Assembly (NCBI RefSeq): GCF_041200175.1
Contig: NZ_CP165727.1
Location: 7,186,001-7,250,000, forward strand
Direction of reading: 5' to 3'
Length of the DNA: 64,000 bases
From: Streptomyces sp. R33
Lineage (GTDB): Bacteria; Actinomycetota; Actinomycetes; Streptomycetales; Streptomycetaceae
In this document: piece by piece, positions 54,555 to 64,000 of the stretch
Layout: every line of letters starts with the position of its first letter
How positions within the stretch are numbered: position 1 is the first letter of the stretch
Notes under the pieces: model-generated
Database searches by the model: none
What the model saw: only the letters and a program-made list of their open reading frames with translations
What the model was told of the DNA's origin: nothing
Translations under genes and position numbers: made by a program

Positions 54555-57086
54555 TCAGAGCGCGCCGAGCTCACCGACCGAGGTCAGCCGGATGATCGCA
54601 CGGCCTTCCTCGTCGGAGGCCGCGAGGTCGACCTCGGCGCTGATGCCCCAGCCATGGTCCCCGTTCGGGTCCGCGAAGGTCTGGCGGACGCGCCACAGGC
54701 CGTGCGCCGGGTCCTCCTCGATCTGGAGCAGCTTCGGGCCGCGGGCGTCGGGACCGGTGCCCAGGTCGTCGTACTCGTCCCAGTACGCGTCCATGGCCTC
54801 GCCCCAGGCCTCCGCGTCCCAGCCGGCCTCGCCGTCCAGCTCACCCAGCTGGTCGACGTGGTCCAGCGCGGCGAGCTCCACGCGGCGGAACATGGCGTTG
54901 CGGACCAGGACGCGGAAGGCGCGCGCGTTCGCGGTGACCGGCTTGACCTGGTCGGCCTTCTCCTGGGCCTGCTCCGCCGTCTCCACCTCCGGGTTCGCCA
55001 GCTGCTCCCACTCGTCGAGCAGGCTGGAGTCGACCTGGCGGACGAGCTCGCCCAGCCAGGCGATGAGGTCCTGGAGGTCCTCGGACTTGAGGTCGTCGGG
55101 GATGGTGTGGTCCAGCGCCTTGTACGCGCTCGCCAGGTAGCGCAGCACGATGCCCTCGGTGCGGGCGAGTTCGTAGAAGGAGGTGAACTCGGTGAAGGTC
55201 ATCGCGCGCTCGTACATGTCGCGGATGATCGACTTCGGGGAGACCGGGTGGTCGCCGACCCACGGGTGGCTCTTGCGGTACACATCGTAGGCGTGGAAGA
55301 GGAGCTCTTCGAGCGGCTTGGGATAGGTGACGTCCTGGAGACGCTCCATCCGCTCCTCGTACTCGATCCCGTCGGCCTTCATCGCGCCCACGGCGATGCC
55401 GCGTTCCTTGTTCTGCTGGGCGGCGAGGATCTGGCGCGGGTCGTCCAGCGTGGACTCGACGACGGAGACCATGTCCAGCGCGTAGGAGGGGGACTCGGGG
55501 TCCAGCAGGTCGAACGAGGCCAGGGCGAAGGTGGACAGCGGCTGGTTGAGCGCGAAGTCCTGCTGGAGGTCGACGGTGAGGCGGATGGTACGGCCCTCCG
55601 CATCCGGGGTGTCGAGCTTCTCGACCACGCCGCCGTCCAGCAGCGAGCGGTAGATCGCGATGGCCCGGCGGATGTGCCGCAGCTGGGCCTTGCGCGGTTC
55701 GTGGTTGTCCTCGAGGAGGTGGCGCATCGCCTGGAAGGCATCGCCCGGACGGGCGATGACCGACAGCAGCATGATGTTGGTGACCTTGAAGCGCGAGGTG
55801 AGCGGCTCCGGGTCGGCGGCGATGAGCTTCTCGAAGGTCGTGTCCGACCAGGCGACGAAGCCCTCGGGAGCCTTCTTGCGCACCACCTTGCGGCGCTTCT
55901 TCGGGTCGTCGCCCGCCTTCGCGAGGGCCTTCTCGTTCTCGATGACGTGCTCGGGCGCCTGGGCGACCACATAGCCCGCAGTGTCGAAGCCGGCCCGGCC
56001 CGCGCGCCCGGCGATCTGGTGGAACTCGCGGGCGCGCAGGGTGCGGACCCGGTTGCCGTCGTACTTGGTGAGCGCGGTGAACAGCACCGTGCGGATGGGG
56101 ACGTTGACGCCGACGCCGAGGGTGTCGGTACCGCAGATCACCTTCAGCAGGCCGGCCTGGGCCAGCTTCTCGACCAGGCGCCGGTACTTGGGCAGCATGC
56201 CGGCGTGGTGGACGCCGATGCCGTGCCGGACGTAGCGGGAGAGGTTCTGCCCGAACTTGGTGGTGAAGCGGAAGTTGCCGATCAGGTCGGCGATCTTGTC
56301 CTTCTCCTCGCGGGTGCACATGTTGATGCTCATCAGCGACTGCGCCCGCTCGACAGCCTGGGCCTGCGTGAAGTGCACGATGTACACCGGGGCCTGCCGG
56401 GTCTCCAGCAGCTCGGTGATCGTGTCGGTGATCGGGGTGGTGACGTACTCGTACGACAGCGGGACGGGCCGGCTCGCGGAGCGGACCACGGACGTCGGCC
56501 GGCCGGTGCGCCGGGTCAGGTCCTCCTCGAACCGCTTCACGTCACCGAGCGTCGCCGACATCAGGATGAACTGCGCCTGCGGGAGCTCCAGCAGCGGGAT
56601 CTGCCAGGCCCATCCGCGGTCCGGCTCTGCATAGAAGTGGAACTCGTCCATGACGACCTGGCCGATGTCGGCGTACTTGCCGTCGCGCAGGGCGATGGAG
56701 GCCAGCACCTCGGCGGTGCAGCAGATCACCGGGGCGTCCGCGTTCACGGAGGCGTCGCCGGTCAGCATGCCGACGTTCTCGGTGCCGAAGAGCTTGCACA
56801 GGTCGAAGAACTTCTCCGACACCAGCGCCTTGATCGGGGCGGTGTAGAAGGTCACCTTGTCCTGGGCGAGGGCGGTGAAGTGCGCTCCGGCCGCGACGAG
56901 GCTCTTGCCCGAGCCGGTCGGGGTGGACAAGATCACGTTCGCCCCGGAGACGACCTCGATCAGCGCCTCCTCCTGCGCCGGGTACAGGGTGATGCCCTGA
57001 TCCTCCGCCCACGAGGAGAAAGCCTCGAAGAGGGCGTCGGGGTCGGCGTTCGGCGGGAGCTGATCAATGAGGGTCACACCCCCCAT
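54555..57086 (-). CDS. DEAD/DEAH-box helicase of the DUF3516 type
   Basis: 843 residues. Superfamily 2 helicase related to Ski2/Mtr4-like RNA helicases: Walker A STPTGSGKS at 54-62, APIKALVSEKF (Ia), DEFH at 147-150 (motif II), LMSATLGD (III), then the second RecA domain with HHAGMLPKYRR, GTDTLGVGVNVP (V) and QIAGRAGRAG (VI). The DUF3516 C-terminal region of about 400 residues follows. Probably RNA processing; a conserved actinobacterial gene. Divergent from the YdjM-like gene. Confidence 0.93.
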   Translation of the reverse strand: MGGVTLIDQLPPNADPDALFEAFSSWAEDQGITLYPAQEEALIEVVSGANVILSTPTGSGKSLVAAGAHFTALAQDKVTFYTAPIKALVSEKFFDLCKLFGTENVGMLTGDASVNADAPVICCTAEVLASIALRDGKYADIGQVVMDEFHFYAEPDRGWAWQIPLLELPQAQFILMSATLGDVKRFEEDLTRRTGRPTSVVRSASRPVPLSYEYVTTPITDTITELLETRQAPVYIVHFTQAQAVERAQSLMSINMCTREEKDKIADLIGNFRFTTKFGQNLSRYVRHGIGVHHAGMLPKYRRLVEKLAQAGLLKVICGTDTLGVGVNVPIRTVLFTALTKYDGNRVRTLRAREFHQIAGRAGRAGFDTAGYVVAQAPEHVIENEKALAKAGDDPKKRRKVVRKKAPEGFVAWSDTTFEKLIAADPEPLTSRFKVTNIMLLSVIARPGDAFQAMRHLLEDNHEPRKAQLRHIRRAIAIYRSLLDGGVVEKLDTPDAEGRTIRLTVDLQQDFALNQPLSTFALASFDLLDPESPSYALDMVSVVESTLDDPRQILAAQQNKERGIAVGAMKADGIEYEERMERLQDVTYPKPLEELLFHAYDVYRKSHPWVGDHPVSPKSIIRDMYERAMTFTEFTSFYELARTEGIVLRYLASAYKALDHTIPDDLKSEDLQDLIAWLGELVRQVDSSLLDEWEQLANPEVETAEQAQEKADQVKPVTANARAFRVLVRNAMFRRVELAALDHVDQLGELDGEAGWDAEAWGEAMDAYWDEYDDLGTGPDARGPKLLQIEEDPAHGLWRVRQTFADPNGDHGWGISAEVDLAASDEEGRAIIRLTSVGELGAL

Positions 57087-57222
57087 CTTGCCTGGCTTCC
57101 TGCCGGAAGAGGGAACCGGCCGATACGGCGAAGATCACCGCCGGTACGCTGTGCCGTTGACCGGGCCCGAACGAAACCGTCAACAGGGCCCGACCACCAC
57201 ACGACTGGGGCGGGAAACGACC

Positions 57223-58014
57223 ATGATGGGTCCGGCGCACTCACTGTCCGGGGCGGCAGCCTGGCTGGGGGTGGGAGCGGCCGCCGCGGCCGCCGGGCAC
57301 CCGATGCCCTGGCCTGTTCTCGTCGTGGGGGCGCTCATCTGCGCCGGCGCGGCCCTCGCCCCCGACCTGGACCACAAGTCGGCGACGATCTCGCGCGCCT
57401 TCGGCCCGCTGTCCCGGGGCCTGTGCGAGGTGGTCGACAAGATCTCCTACGCCGTCTACAAGGCGACCCGCGCCCCGAAGGACGCCCGCCGCACCGGCGG
57501 GCACCGCACCCTGACGCACACCTGGCTCTGGGCCGTCCTGATCGGCGCCGGATCCTCCGCGCTGGCGGCCACCGCCGACCGCTGGGGCGTGCTCGTCCTG
57601 CTGTTCGTCCACCTGGTCCTGGCCGTCGAGGGCTTGCTGTGGCGGGCCGCGCGGATGTCCAGCGACGTACTCGTCTGGCTGCTGGGCGCCACCAGCGCCT
57701 GGATCCTGGCCGGCGTCCTAGACCAGCCCGGCAACGGCGCCGGATGGTTGTTCACCGGCCCCGGCCAGGAATACCTCTGGCTCGGCCTGCCGATCCTGCT
57801 CGGCGCCCTGGTCCACGACATCGGCGACGCCCTGACCGTCTCCGGCTGCCCCATCCTGTGGCCCCTCCCGATCGCCGGGAAGCGCTGGTACCCCATCGGC
57901 CCGCCCAAGGGGATGCGCTTCCGGGCCGGCAGCTGGGTGGAGCTCAAGGTCCTCATGCCCGTGTTCATGCTGCTCGGCGGCATAGGGGGAGCCTCCGCCC
58001 TCGGCTTCATCTAG
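57223..58014 (+). CDS. YdjM-like membrane-bound metal-dependent hydrolase
   Basis: 263 residues with about five membrane helices. The DUF457/YdjM hallmarks are AHSLSGAAAWL at the N-terminus, APDLDHK near 45-51, and TGGHRTLTHTW, which together supply His/Asp metal ligands. Enzymatic activity in this family is inferred, not well characterised. ATG 57223 or 57226. Confidence 0.88.
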   Translation: MMGPAHSLSGAAAWLGVGAAAAAAGHPMPWPVLVVGALICAGAALAPDLDHKSATISRAFGPLSRGLCEVVDKISYAVYKATRAPKDARRTGGHRTLTHTWLWAVLIGAGSSALAATADRWGVLVLLFVHLVLAVEGLLWRAARMSSDVLVWLLGATSAWILAGVLDQPGNGAGWLFTGPGQEYLWLGLPILLGALVHDIGDALTVSGCPILWPLPIAGKRWYPIGPPKGMRFRAGSWVELKVLMPVFMLLGGIGGASALGFI

Positions 58015-58028
58015 AGGATGTCGGCAAG

Positions 58029-58068
58029 GGCCCCGCATGCCCCGCGCAGCAGCGGGGGATGCGGGGCC
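58029..58068. terminator. Bidirectional terminator
   Basis: Arms of 17 bp (58029-58045 and 58052-58068, one mismatch) around loop GCAGCA, between the convergent YdjM-like and ABC exporter genes. Confidence 0.7.
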
Positions 58069-58093
58069 TCGTACGACAGGCCGTGCGGGCCGG

Positions 58094-59875
58094 TCAGCCG
58101 TGCCAGGAGCGCCACAGGGCCGCGTAGGCGCCGTCCGCCGCGACCAGCTCGTCGTGCGAGCCCAGTTCGCTGATCCGGCCGCCCTCGACCACCGCGATCA
58201 CATCCGCGTCGTGCGCCGTGTGCAGCCGGTGGGCGATGGCGATGACCGTACGGCCGTCCAGCACCCGGGCCAGCGAACGCTCCAGATGCCGGGCGGCCCT
58301 CGGGTCGAGCAGTGAGGTGGCCTCGTCCAGGACCAGCGTGTGCGGGTCCGCCAGCACCAGCCGGGCCAGCGCGATCTGCTGCGCCTGCGCCGGGGTCAGC
58401 GCCGCACCGCCCGAACCCACCTCCGTGTCCAGACCGGTCTCCAGCGCCCTGGCCCAGTCGTCCGCGTCCACCGCGTCCAGCGCCGCCCACAGCTCGGCAT
58501 CGGCCGCCCCGGTGCGCGCCAGCCGGAGGTTGTCCCGCAGCGAGCCCACGAACACGTGGTGCTCCTGGTTGACCAGCGCCACCTGCTCGCGCACGCGCTC
58601 CGCGGGCATCCGCGACAGCTGCGCCCCGCCGAGGGTCACCTCGCCGGTCCTCGGCGCGTAGATGCCCGCCAGCAGCCGGCCCAGCGTGGACTTGCCCGCC
58701 CCCGAAGGGCCGACCAGCGCCATCCGGGTGCCCGGCGGCACGGACATGGACACGTCGTGGAGTACGTCCACGCCCTCCCGGTAGCCGAAGCGCACCCCGT
58801 CGGCCCGGACGTCCCGCCCCGCCGGCGAGACGGCCGCGTCGCCCGCGTCCGGCTCGATCTCCCGTACGCCCACCAGGCGGGCGAGGGAGACCTGGGCGAC
58901 CTGCAGTTCGTCGTACCAGCGCAGGATCAGGCCGATCGGGTCGACCATCATCTGGGCCAGCAGCGCGCCCGTGGTCAGCTGCCCCACCGACATCCAGCCC
59001 TGCAGCACGCAGTAGCCGCCGATCATCAGCACGGAGCCGAGGATCGTTACGAAGGTGACGTTGATGACGGGGAAGAGGACCGTCCGCAGGAACAGCGTGT
59101 ACCGCTCCCACGCCGTCCACTCCTTGATCCGCCGCTCCGACAGCGCGATCCGGGCCGGCCCGAGGCGGTGTGCCTCGACCGTGCGGCCCGCGTCCACCGT
59201 CTCGGTGAGCGCGGCCGCGACCGCCGCGTACCCGGCCGCCTCCGACCGGTACGCCGAGGGCGCCCGCTTGAAGTACCAGCGGCAGCCGGTCACCAGCACC
59301 GGCAGCGCCACCAGCGCGGCCAGGGCCAGCGGCGGCGCGGTCACCGTGAGCGCCCCGAAGAGCAGCCCCACCCAGACCACGCCGATCGCCAGCTGCGGCA
59401 CGGCCTCGCGCATCGCGTTGGCCAGCCGGTCGATGTCGGTGGTGATCCGCGACAGCAGGTCACCGGTGCCGGCCCGCTCCAGCACGCCCGGCGGCAGGCC
59501 CACTGACCGCACCAGGAAGTCCTCGCGCAGATCGGCCAGCATCTCCTCGCCGAGCATCGCGCCGCGCAGCCGGACCAGCCGGACGAAGAACGTCTGGACC
59601 ACGAGGGCCAGCGCGAACAGCAGGGCCACGCGCCCCAGATGGAGCTCGCGCGCCCCCGCCGCCAGCTGGTCCACGACCCGGCCCAGCAGGTACGGGCCGA
59701 CCATGGAGGCGATCACCGCGACCGCGTTGACCGTCACCAGCACCAGGAAGGCCCGCCGGTGCCGCCGGAACAGGCCGCGCACATAGCCCCGTACGGTCGC
59801 CGTCGTGCCCACCGGCAGGGTGGCGGCCGATTCGGGGGCCGCCGGATCGTATTGCGGCGGCGCCAGGCCGATCAT
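58094..59875 (-). CDS. ABC exporter half-transporter, canonical ATPase domain
   Basis: 593 residues: six-helix membrane domain, then ATPase domain with Walker A GPSGAGKST, signature TPAQAQQ in place of LSGGQ, Walker B LVLDEATSLLD and H-loop AIAHRL. It pairs with 59872-61710, whose stop overlaps its ATG (ATGA). Clearly a paralog of the cluster exporter gene 13460-15253, sharing the unusual AQAQQ signature and ALWRSWHG ending. Probably a chromosomal multidrug or lipid exporter; substrate unknown. Confidence 0.93.
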   Translation of the reverse strand: MIGLAPPQYDPAAPESAATLPVGTTATVRGYVRGLFRRHRRAFLVLVTVNAVAVIASMVGPYLLGRVVDQLAAGARELHLGRVALLFALALVVQTFFVRLVRLRGAMLGEEMLADLREDFLVRSVGLPPGVLERAGTGDLLSRITTDIDRLANAMREAVPQLAIGVVWVGLLFGALTVTAPPLALAALVALPVLVTGCRWYFKRAPSAYRSEAAGYAAVAAALTETVDAGRTVEAHRLGPARIALSERRIKEWTAWERYTLFLRTVLFPVINVTFVTILGSVLMIGGYCVLQGWMSVGQLTTGALLAQMMVDPIGLILRWYDELQVAQVSLARLVGVREIEPDAGDAAVSPAGRDVRADGVRFGYREGVDVLHDVSMSVPPGTRMALVGPSGAGKSTLGRLLAGIYAPRTGEVTLGGAQLSRMPAERVREQVALVNQEHHVFVGSLRDNLRLARTGAADAELWAALDAVDADDWARALETGLDTEVGSGGAALTPAQAQQIALARLVLADPHTLVLDEATSLLDPRAARHLERSLARVLDGRTVIAIAHRLHTAHDADVIAVVEGGRISELGSHDELVAADGAYAALWRSWHG

Positions 59876-61710
59876 GCGGATTCCTCGATCTCTGTGAGTG
59901 CTTCTTCCAGCCGGGTCAGTTCCATCCGGGCCACCTGCTGCTCCTCGTCCGTCTCGCGGGTGACGACAGCCCGGTAGAGCGGTTCGCCGTGCAGCAGTTC
60001 GCGGTGCGTACCGGTCGCCGCGACCGCGCCCTCGTGGATCAGGACCACCCGGTCGGCGCGGTCCAGGAGCAGCGGAGAGGAGGCCAGTACCACCGTCGTG
60101 CGCCCGGCGCGCAGGGCGGCGATACCGTCCGCGATCCGCGCCTCGGTGTGCGAGTCGACTGCCGAGGTCGGCTCGTCCAGGACCAGCACCTCCGGGTCGG
60201 TGGCCAGGGACCGCGCCAGCGCGAGCCGCTGGCGCTGCCCGCCGGACAGGGACCGGCCGCGCTCGGTGATCCGCGCGTCCATCGGGTCGTCCACCCCGTC
60301 CGGCGCCGACTGCAGCAGGGCGTCCAGGACGTCCCCGCACTGGGCGGCGGCCAGCGCCGCCCCGGGCTCGACCGCTCCGGACGCCGGTACGGCGAACAGC
60401 TCGCGCAGGGTTCCGGACAGCAGCACCGGGTCCTTGTCCTGTACGAGGACCAGCGTGCGCGCGGTGTCCAGCGCGAGCTCGTCCAGCGCGACCCCGCCCA
60501 GCAGCACCGAGCCCCGGTCGGCGGCCGGCCCGTCGTCCGCCGGATGGCCGCCGAGGCGCTCGGCCAGGCGGCCCGCCAGGTCCGGGTCCCCGCACACCAC
60601 GGCGGTGAACCGGCCCGCCGGGACCAGCAGACCGGTCGCGGGGTCGTACAGGTCCCCGCCCGCGGCCGGAGCCTGCGCAGTCCCGGCGTCCGCAGCCGCT
60701 GGCTCCGGGGCGTCCGTACGCGTCAGAGAGAGCACCCGGGCGGCCCGCTGGGCCGAGGGCCGGGAGAAGGAGTACGCCATGGCGATCTCCTCGAAGTGCC
60801 GCAGCGGGTAGAGCATCGTCGCCACCGCACTGAAGGCGGCCACGAGTTCGCCGACCGCCAGCCGGCCGTCCAGTACGAGCGCGGAGCCGTACCAGACCAC
60901 GGTGATCAGCAGCGCGCCCGGCAGCAGCACCTGGATCGCGGAGATCAGCGCCCACATCCGGGCGCTGCGCACGGCCGCCTTGCGGACCTCCTGCGAGGCC
61001 TCGCGGTAGCGGCCGAGGAACAGCTCCTCGCCGCCGATGCCGCGCAGCACCCGCAGGCCCGCCACGGTGTCGGAGGCCAGTTCGGTCGCCTTCCCGGCCT
61101 TCTCCCGCTGGATGTCGGCGCGTTGGGTGGCGCGCGGCAGCAGCGGCAGCACGGACAGGGCGAGCACCGGGACGCCGATCGCGACGACCACGCCGATCGA
61201 CGGTGCGTAGAACAGCAGCCCGACGCAGATGGCGATGACGGAGAAGGCGGCGGCGAGGAAGCGGGAGACCGCCTCGACGAACCAGCCGATCTTCTCCACG
61301 TCGCCCGTGGAGACGGCGACGACTTCGCCCGCCGCGACGCGCCGGGTCAGGGCGGAGCCCAGCTCGGCCGTCTTGCGGGCGAGCAGCTGCTGCACGCGCG
61401 CGGCGGCGGTGATCCAGTTGGTGACGGCGGTCCGGTGGAGCATCGCGTCGCCGACCGAGATGGCGACGCCGATCAGCACCAGCAGCGCGCCGACCAGCAG
61501 CAGCCCGGCGCCGTCGCGCCGTACGACCGCGTCGACGCCCAGGCCCACCGCGTACGGCAGCCCGGCGATGCCGCAGAAGTGCACGAGGCCCCAGCACAGG
61601 CTCTTGGCCTGCCCCCCGAGTTGGCCTCGCCCCAGCCACACCAGGAAGCGCGGGCCGGAGCGAGCATCGGGTACCCCGGGGTCCGGATACGGAAGATCGC
61701 TGATCTGCAT
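59872..61710 (-). CDS. ABC exporter half-transporter, degenerate ATPase domain
   Basis: 612 residues. The membrane domain is intact. The ATPase domain has CGDPDLAGRLAE where Walker A should be and VLASSPLLL instead of the H-loop, but keeps the signature LSGGQRQRLALARSL and a normal Walker B VLDEPTSAVD with Glu. The C-terminal 30 residues form a charged helix. First gene of the exporter operon; promoter probably in 61711-61854. Paralog of 15303-16994, which is further degraded (Walker B Glu lost). Confidence 0.92.
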   Translation of the reverse strand: MQISDLPYPDPGVPDARSGPRFLVWLGRGQLGGQAKSLCWGLVHFCGIAGLPYAVGLGVDAVVRRDGAGLLLVGALLVLIGVAISVGDAMLHRTAVTNWITAAARVQQLLARKTAELGSALTRRVAAGEVVAVSTGDVEKIGWFVEAVSRFLAAAFSVIAICVGLLFYAPSIGVVVAIGVPVLALSVLPLLPRATQRADIQREKAGKATELASDTVAGLRVLRGIGGEELFLGRYREASQEVRKAAVRSARMWALISAIQVLLPGALLITVVWYGSALVLDGRLAVGELVAAFSAVATMLYPLRHFEEIAMAYSFSRPSAQRAARVLSLTRTDAPEPAAADAGTAQAPAAGGDLYDPATGLLVPAGRFTAVVCGDPDLAGRLAERLGGHPADDGPAADRGSVLLGGVALDELALDTARTLVLVQDKDPVLLSGTLRELFAVPASGAVEPGAALAAAQCGDVLDALLQSAPDGVDDPMDARITERGRSLSGGQRQRLALARSLATDPEVLVLDEPTSAVDSHTEARIADGIAALRAGRTTVVLASSPLLLDRADRVVLIHEGAVAATGTHRELLHGEPLYRAVVTRETDEEQQVARMELTRLEEALTEIEESA

Positions 61711-61854
61711 GACGCCTCATGACGGTCGAGGGGTTCAAACCGTGCAAGGTTCGCCTTCCGGACCGGTTCCGGGCAATCGATTTAGCGTTGGCCAAGGCCT
61801 TACGCGGCAGGTCGTGCGGCACCCGTGCCGCCCGCCCGGCCGAGTGTCGCCCCG

Positions 61855-64000
61855 TCAAGGACGGGTGGCCCGCTCCAGTTCCAGCAACGCCGAGCAGTAG
61901 CTGCGGCCGGTGGCCCGGTCCATGCCCACCTCGCACATCCGGCTCGCCGACAGATGTGCGTCGTACGCGCGCGAGGTCACCTCCGCCGCCTCGCGCTCCG
62001 TCGCCGAGGCCGTCAGCTCCGGGTGCAGCATGCCCCGGTCGCCCGCGAAGGCACAGCAGCCCGCATCGTCCGGTACCACCACCTCCGTCGCGCACGCCTC
62101 GGCGACCGCCCGCAGCTGCGCCTCGTCGCCCAAGTGCCGCATCGAACAGGTCGGGTGGAGCACGGCCGAGCCCACCGTGCGCCGGATCTCCAGATGCGGG
62201 AGCAGCTCGTCCGCCGCCCACACGACCGAGTCGACGACCGTCAGCTCCGCGTGCAGCGCCCGGTTGTCGTCCGTCAGGAACGGGACCACCTCGTGCGCGA
62301 TGCCCAGCGTGCACGAGGAGGCGTCGACCACCAGCGGCAGCCGGCCGCCGGCGGTCCAGCCCCAGGCGGCCTCCACGATCCGGTTGGCCATCACCCGGTT
62401 CCCGGCTTCGTAGCCCTTGGAGTGCCAGATCGTCGCGCAGCAGGTGCCCGCGACGTCGCCCGGGATCCACACCGGCTTCCCGGCCCGCTCCGACACCGCC
62501 ACCAAGGCCTCGGGCAGGGAGGGGCTCGGCCGGCCCTCCGGGCCGCCGAAGATCCGGTTCACGCAGGCGGGGTAGTACACGGCCGCAGCGCCCACCCGCC
62601 GGGTTCCGGGCAGCTTCCGTGCCGCCGCGCCGGGGATCTGCGGCAGCCACTGCGGAACCAGGTCGGGGCGTACGGCCTTGCGCGCGGCCCCGGTCACCGC
62701 CTCCAGCAGCCGGTTCCCGACCCCGTCGGCCAGCCGGTCGACCAGCTTGTCGGCGGCGGCAACGGCCAGCCGGGCGGCGCCCTCCACGGCCTTGAACCGC
62801 GTCGCGGCGAGTGCGGCGGCGCGCTCCTCGCGCGGGCTGTGCCGCCGGTGGCGGAAGTCCCGCATCAGGGCGCCCGTGTCGATGCCGACGGGGCAGGCCA
62901 GCTTGCAGGTGGAGTCGCCTGCGCAGCTGTCCACGGCGTCGTAGCCGTAGACCTCGAGCAGCCCGTCCAGCACGCGGGAGCCCGGCTGCTGGCGCATCAT
63001 CTCCCGGCGCAGCACGATCCGTTGGCGGGGCGTGGTCGTCAGGTCCTCGCTGGGGCAGGTCGGTTCGCAGAAACCGCACTCGATGCACGGGTCGGCCACC
63101 GCCTCCACCTGCGGAATCGTCTTCAGCCCGCGCAGATGGGCCGTCGGGTCGCGGTCCAGGAGGATGCGCGGGGCCAGCAGTCCGTCCGGATCGACGACCC
63201 GCTTGGTCCGCCACATCAGCTCGGTGGCCCGGGACCCCCACTCCAGTTCCAGGAAGGGGGCCATGTTGCGGCCGGTGGAGTGCTCGGCCTTCAGCGAGCC
63301 GTCGAACCGCTCCACCGTCAGCCGGCAGAACGCCTCCATGAAGGCCCCGTACCGCTCGACGTCGGCGGGCTTCGCGGCGTCGAACGCGAGCAGGAAGTGC
63401 AGGTTGCCGTGGGCCGCGTGGCCGGCGACGGCCGCGTCGAAACCGTGCTCCGCCTGGAGCGCGAGGAGCGCCTCGCAGGCCTCGGCCAGCCGGGAGGGCG
63501 GCACCGCGAAGTCCTCGGTGATCAGGGTGGTGCCGGGCGCTCGGGCCCCGCCGACCGCCGTGACGAAGGCCTTGCGGGCCTTCCAGTACCCGTTGATCGT
63601 CTTCGCGTCACGGGTGAACGCATTGGTGACCGAGGCCACGGGAGCGACCAGGTCCAGCCCGGCGAGCACCCCGGCGGCGCGGCGCTCGTACTCCGCACGC
63701 CCCGCCTCGTCCGGAGCGCGGAACTCGACCAGCAGGGCGGTGGTGTCCTTCGGCAGGCCGGACCAGTCGGCAGGGACGCCTTCGACGCTGACCGAGGCGC
63801 GCAGCGTGTTGCCGTCCATCACCTCGACCGCGAGGGCGCCCGCCTCGTTGAACAGCGGTACGGCGGCGGCCGCCGCGGGCAGCGAGGGGAAGAACAGCAG
63901 GGCGCTGGTGAGCTCGCGGTCCAGCGCCACGGTGTCGAAGACGACCTCGGCGATGAAGCCGAGCGTGCCCTCCGAGCCGACCATCAGCCCGCGCAGGATC
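61855..64000 (-). CDS. FAD-binding and Fe-S-binding D-lactate dehydrogenase-like protein (N-terminus off window)
   Basis: At least 714 residues visible; the start is beyond the right edge. From the edge: RGLMVGSEGTLGF (end of the FAD PCMH domain), FAD-linked oxidase C-terminal domain (GHAAHGNLHFLLAFD, LKAEHSTGRNM), then two 4Fe-4S motifs (CIECGFCEPTCP and CAGDSTCKLACPVG) and two CCG-type domains (GDVAGTCCATIWHSKG, DAGCCAFAGDRG). This GlcD plus GlpC fusion oxidises D-2-hydroxy acids such as D-lactate, passing electrons through the clusters. The stop is at 61855, separated from the exporter operon start by about 145 bp. Confidence 0.92.
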   Translation of the reverse strand, partial: ILRGLMVGSEGTLGFIAEVVFDTVALDRELTSALLFFPSLPAAAAAVPLFNEAGALAVEVMDGNTLRASVSVEGVPADWSGLPKDTTALLVEFRAPDEAGRAEYERRAAGVLAGLDLVAPVASVTNAFTRDAKTINGYWKARKAFVTAVGGARAPGTTLITEDFAVPPSRLAEACEALLALQAEHGFDAAVAGHAAHGNLHFLLAFDAAKPADVERYGAFMEAFCRLTVERFDGSLKAEHSTGRNMAPFLELEWGSRATELMWRTKRVVDPDGLLAPRILLDRDPTAHLRGLKTIPQVEAVADPCIECGFCEPTCPSEDLTTTPRQRIVLRREMMRQQPGSRVLDGLLEVYGYDAVDSCAGDSTCKLACPVGIDTGALMRDFRHRRHSPREERAAALAATRFKAVEGAARLAVAAADKLVDRLADGVGNRLLEAVTGAARKAVRPDLVPQWLPQIPGAAARKLPGTRRVGAAAVYYPACVNRIFGGPEGRPSPSLPEALVAVSERAGKPVWIPGDVAGTCCATIWHSKGYEAGNRVMANRIVEAAWGWTAGGRLPLVVDASSCTLGIAHEVVPFLTDDNRALHAELTVVDSVVWAADELLPHLEIRRTVGSAVLHPTCSMRHLGDEAQLRAVAEACATEVVVPDDAGCCAFAGDRGMLHPELTASATEREAAEVTSRAYDAHLSASRMCEVGMDRATGRSYCSALLELERATRP

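Noticed and set aside
54135..58127. 1330-codon plus-strand open frame
   Set aside because: Antisense to the TesB-like and DUF3516 helicase genes and then out of frame over the YdjM-like gene; no recognisable motif.
58094..63241. Single 1715-codon frame covering both ABC exporter genes
   Set aside because: The N-terminal two thirds are out-of-frame readings of the oxidoreductase and degenerate exporter genes; the real gene begins at 59875.

Overview
The window looks like Streptomyces chromosome. Base composition is very GC-rich throughout, and the genes include an Actinobacteria-specific cvnABCD conservon, F420-type flavoproteins, a SpoIIE-type phosphatase and long antisense open frames typical of high-GC codon use. 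I saw no rRNA, tRNA or CRISPR array. || Region 1 (1 to about 21.6 kb, continuing off the left edge) is part of a nonribosomal peptide cluster. A divergent promoter region at 9.74-9.94 kb separates a leftward operon (bimodular NRPS, stand-alone T-C didomain protein, VioC-type 2-oxoglutarate oxygenase) from a rightward hydroxylase of the cis-proline/pipecolate hydroxylase type. A second leftward operon (17.9 to 10.75 kb) encodes a type II thioesterase, a heterodimeric ABC exporter, a lysine-cyclodeaminase-like enzyme and a free-standing adenylation protein. A rightward trio follows: SDR reductase, GNAT acetyltransferase and O-carbamoyltransferase. Together these predict a small peptide that starts with (hydroxy)pipecolate and contains a hydroxylated or carbamoylated arginine-family residue. 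This closely matches the logic of the GE81112 tetrapeptide family; the assignment is inference. Genes for the fourth residue and for halogenation would lie left of the window. || Region 2 (21.6-25.4 kb) holds a methyltransferase, an alpha/beta hydrolase and a large TPR-type putative regulator, probably the cluster border. || Region 3 (about 25.45-39.36 kb) is an apparent integrated genomic island. It is bounded by two copies of an identical 20-bp sequence, each inside the 3' end of an aldehyde dehydrogenase reading frame: a fragment on the left and the intact gene on the right. The right end carries an excisionase-like gene and a tyrosine integrase broken by a stop codon and a frameshift. Inside are IS fragments, a methyltransferase pseudogene, a secreted beta-helix protein, a frameshifted SpoIIE phosphatase, a GMC oxidoreductase / IMPase-like / F420-reductase-like gene group with an AraC regulator, and a MerR regulator with a clear operator palindrome. 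|| Region 4 (39.3-64 kb) is ordinary Streptomyces chromosome: aldehyde dehydrogenase with a GAF-type regulator, TrmO-like protein, DUF2236 oxygenase, methyltransferase, MHYT membrane protein, the cvn conservon with an extra roadblock gene, an F420-type flavoprotein, YchJ, acyl-CoA thioesterase, a DUF3516 helicase, a YdjM-like hydrolase, a second heterodimeric ABC exporter that is paralogous to the one in the cluster, and an FAD/Fe-S D-lactate-dehydrogenase-like protein cut by the right edge.
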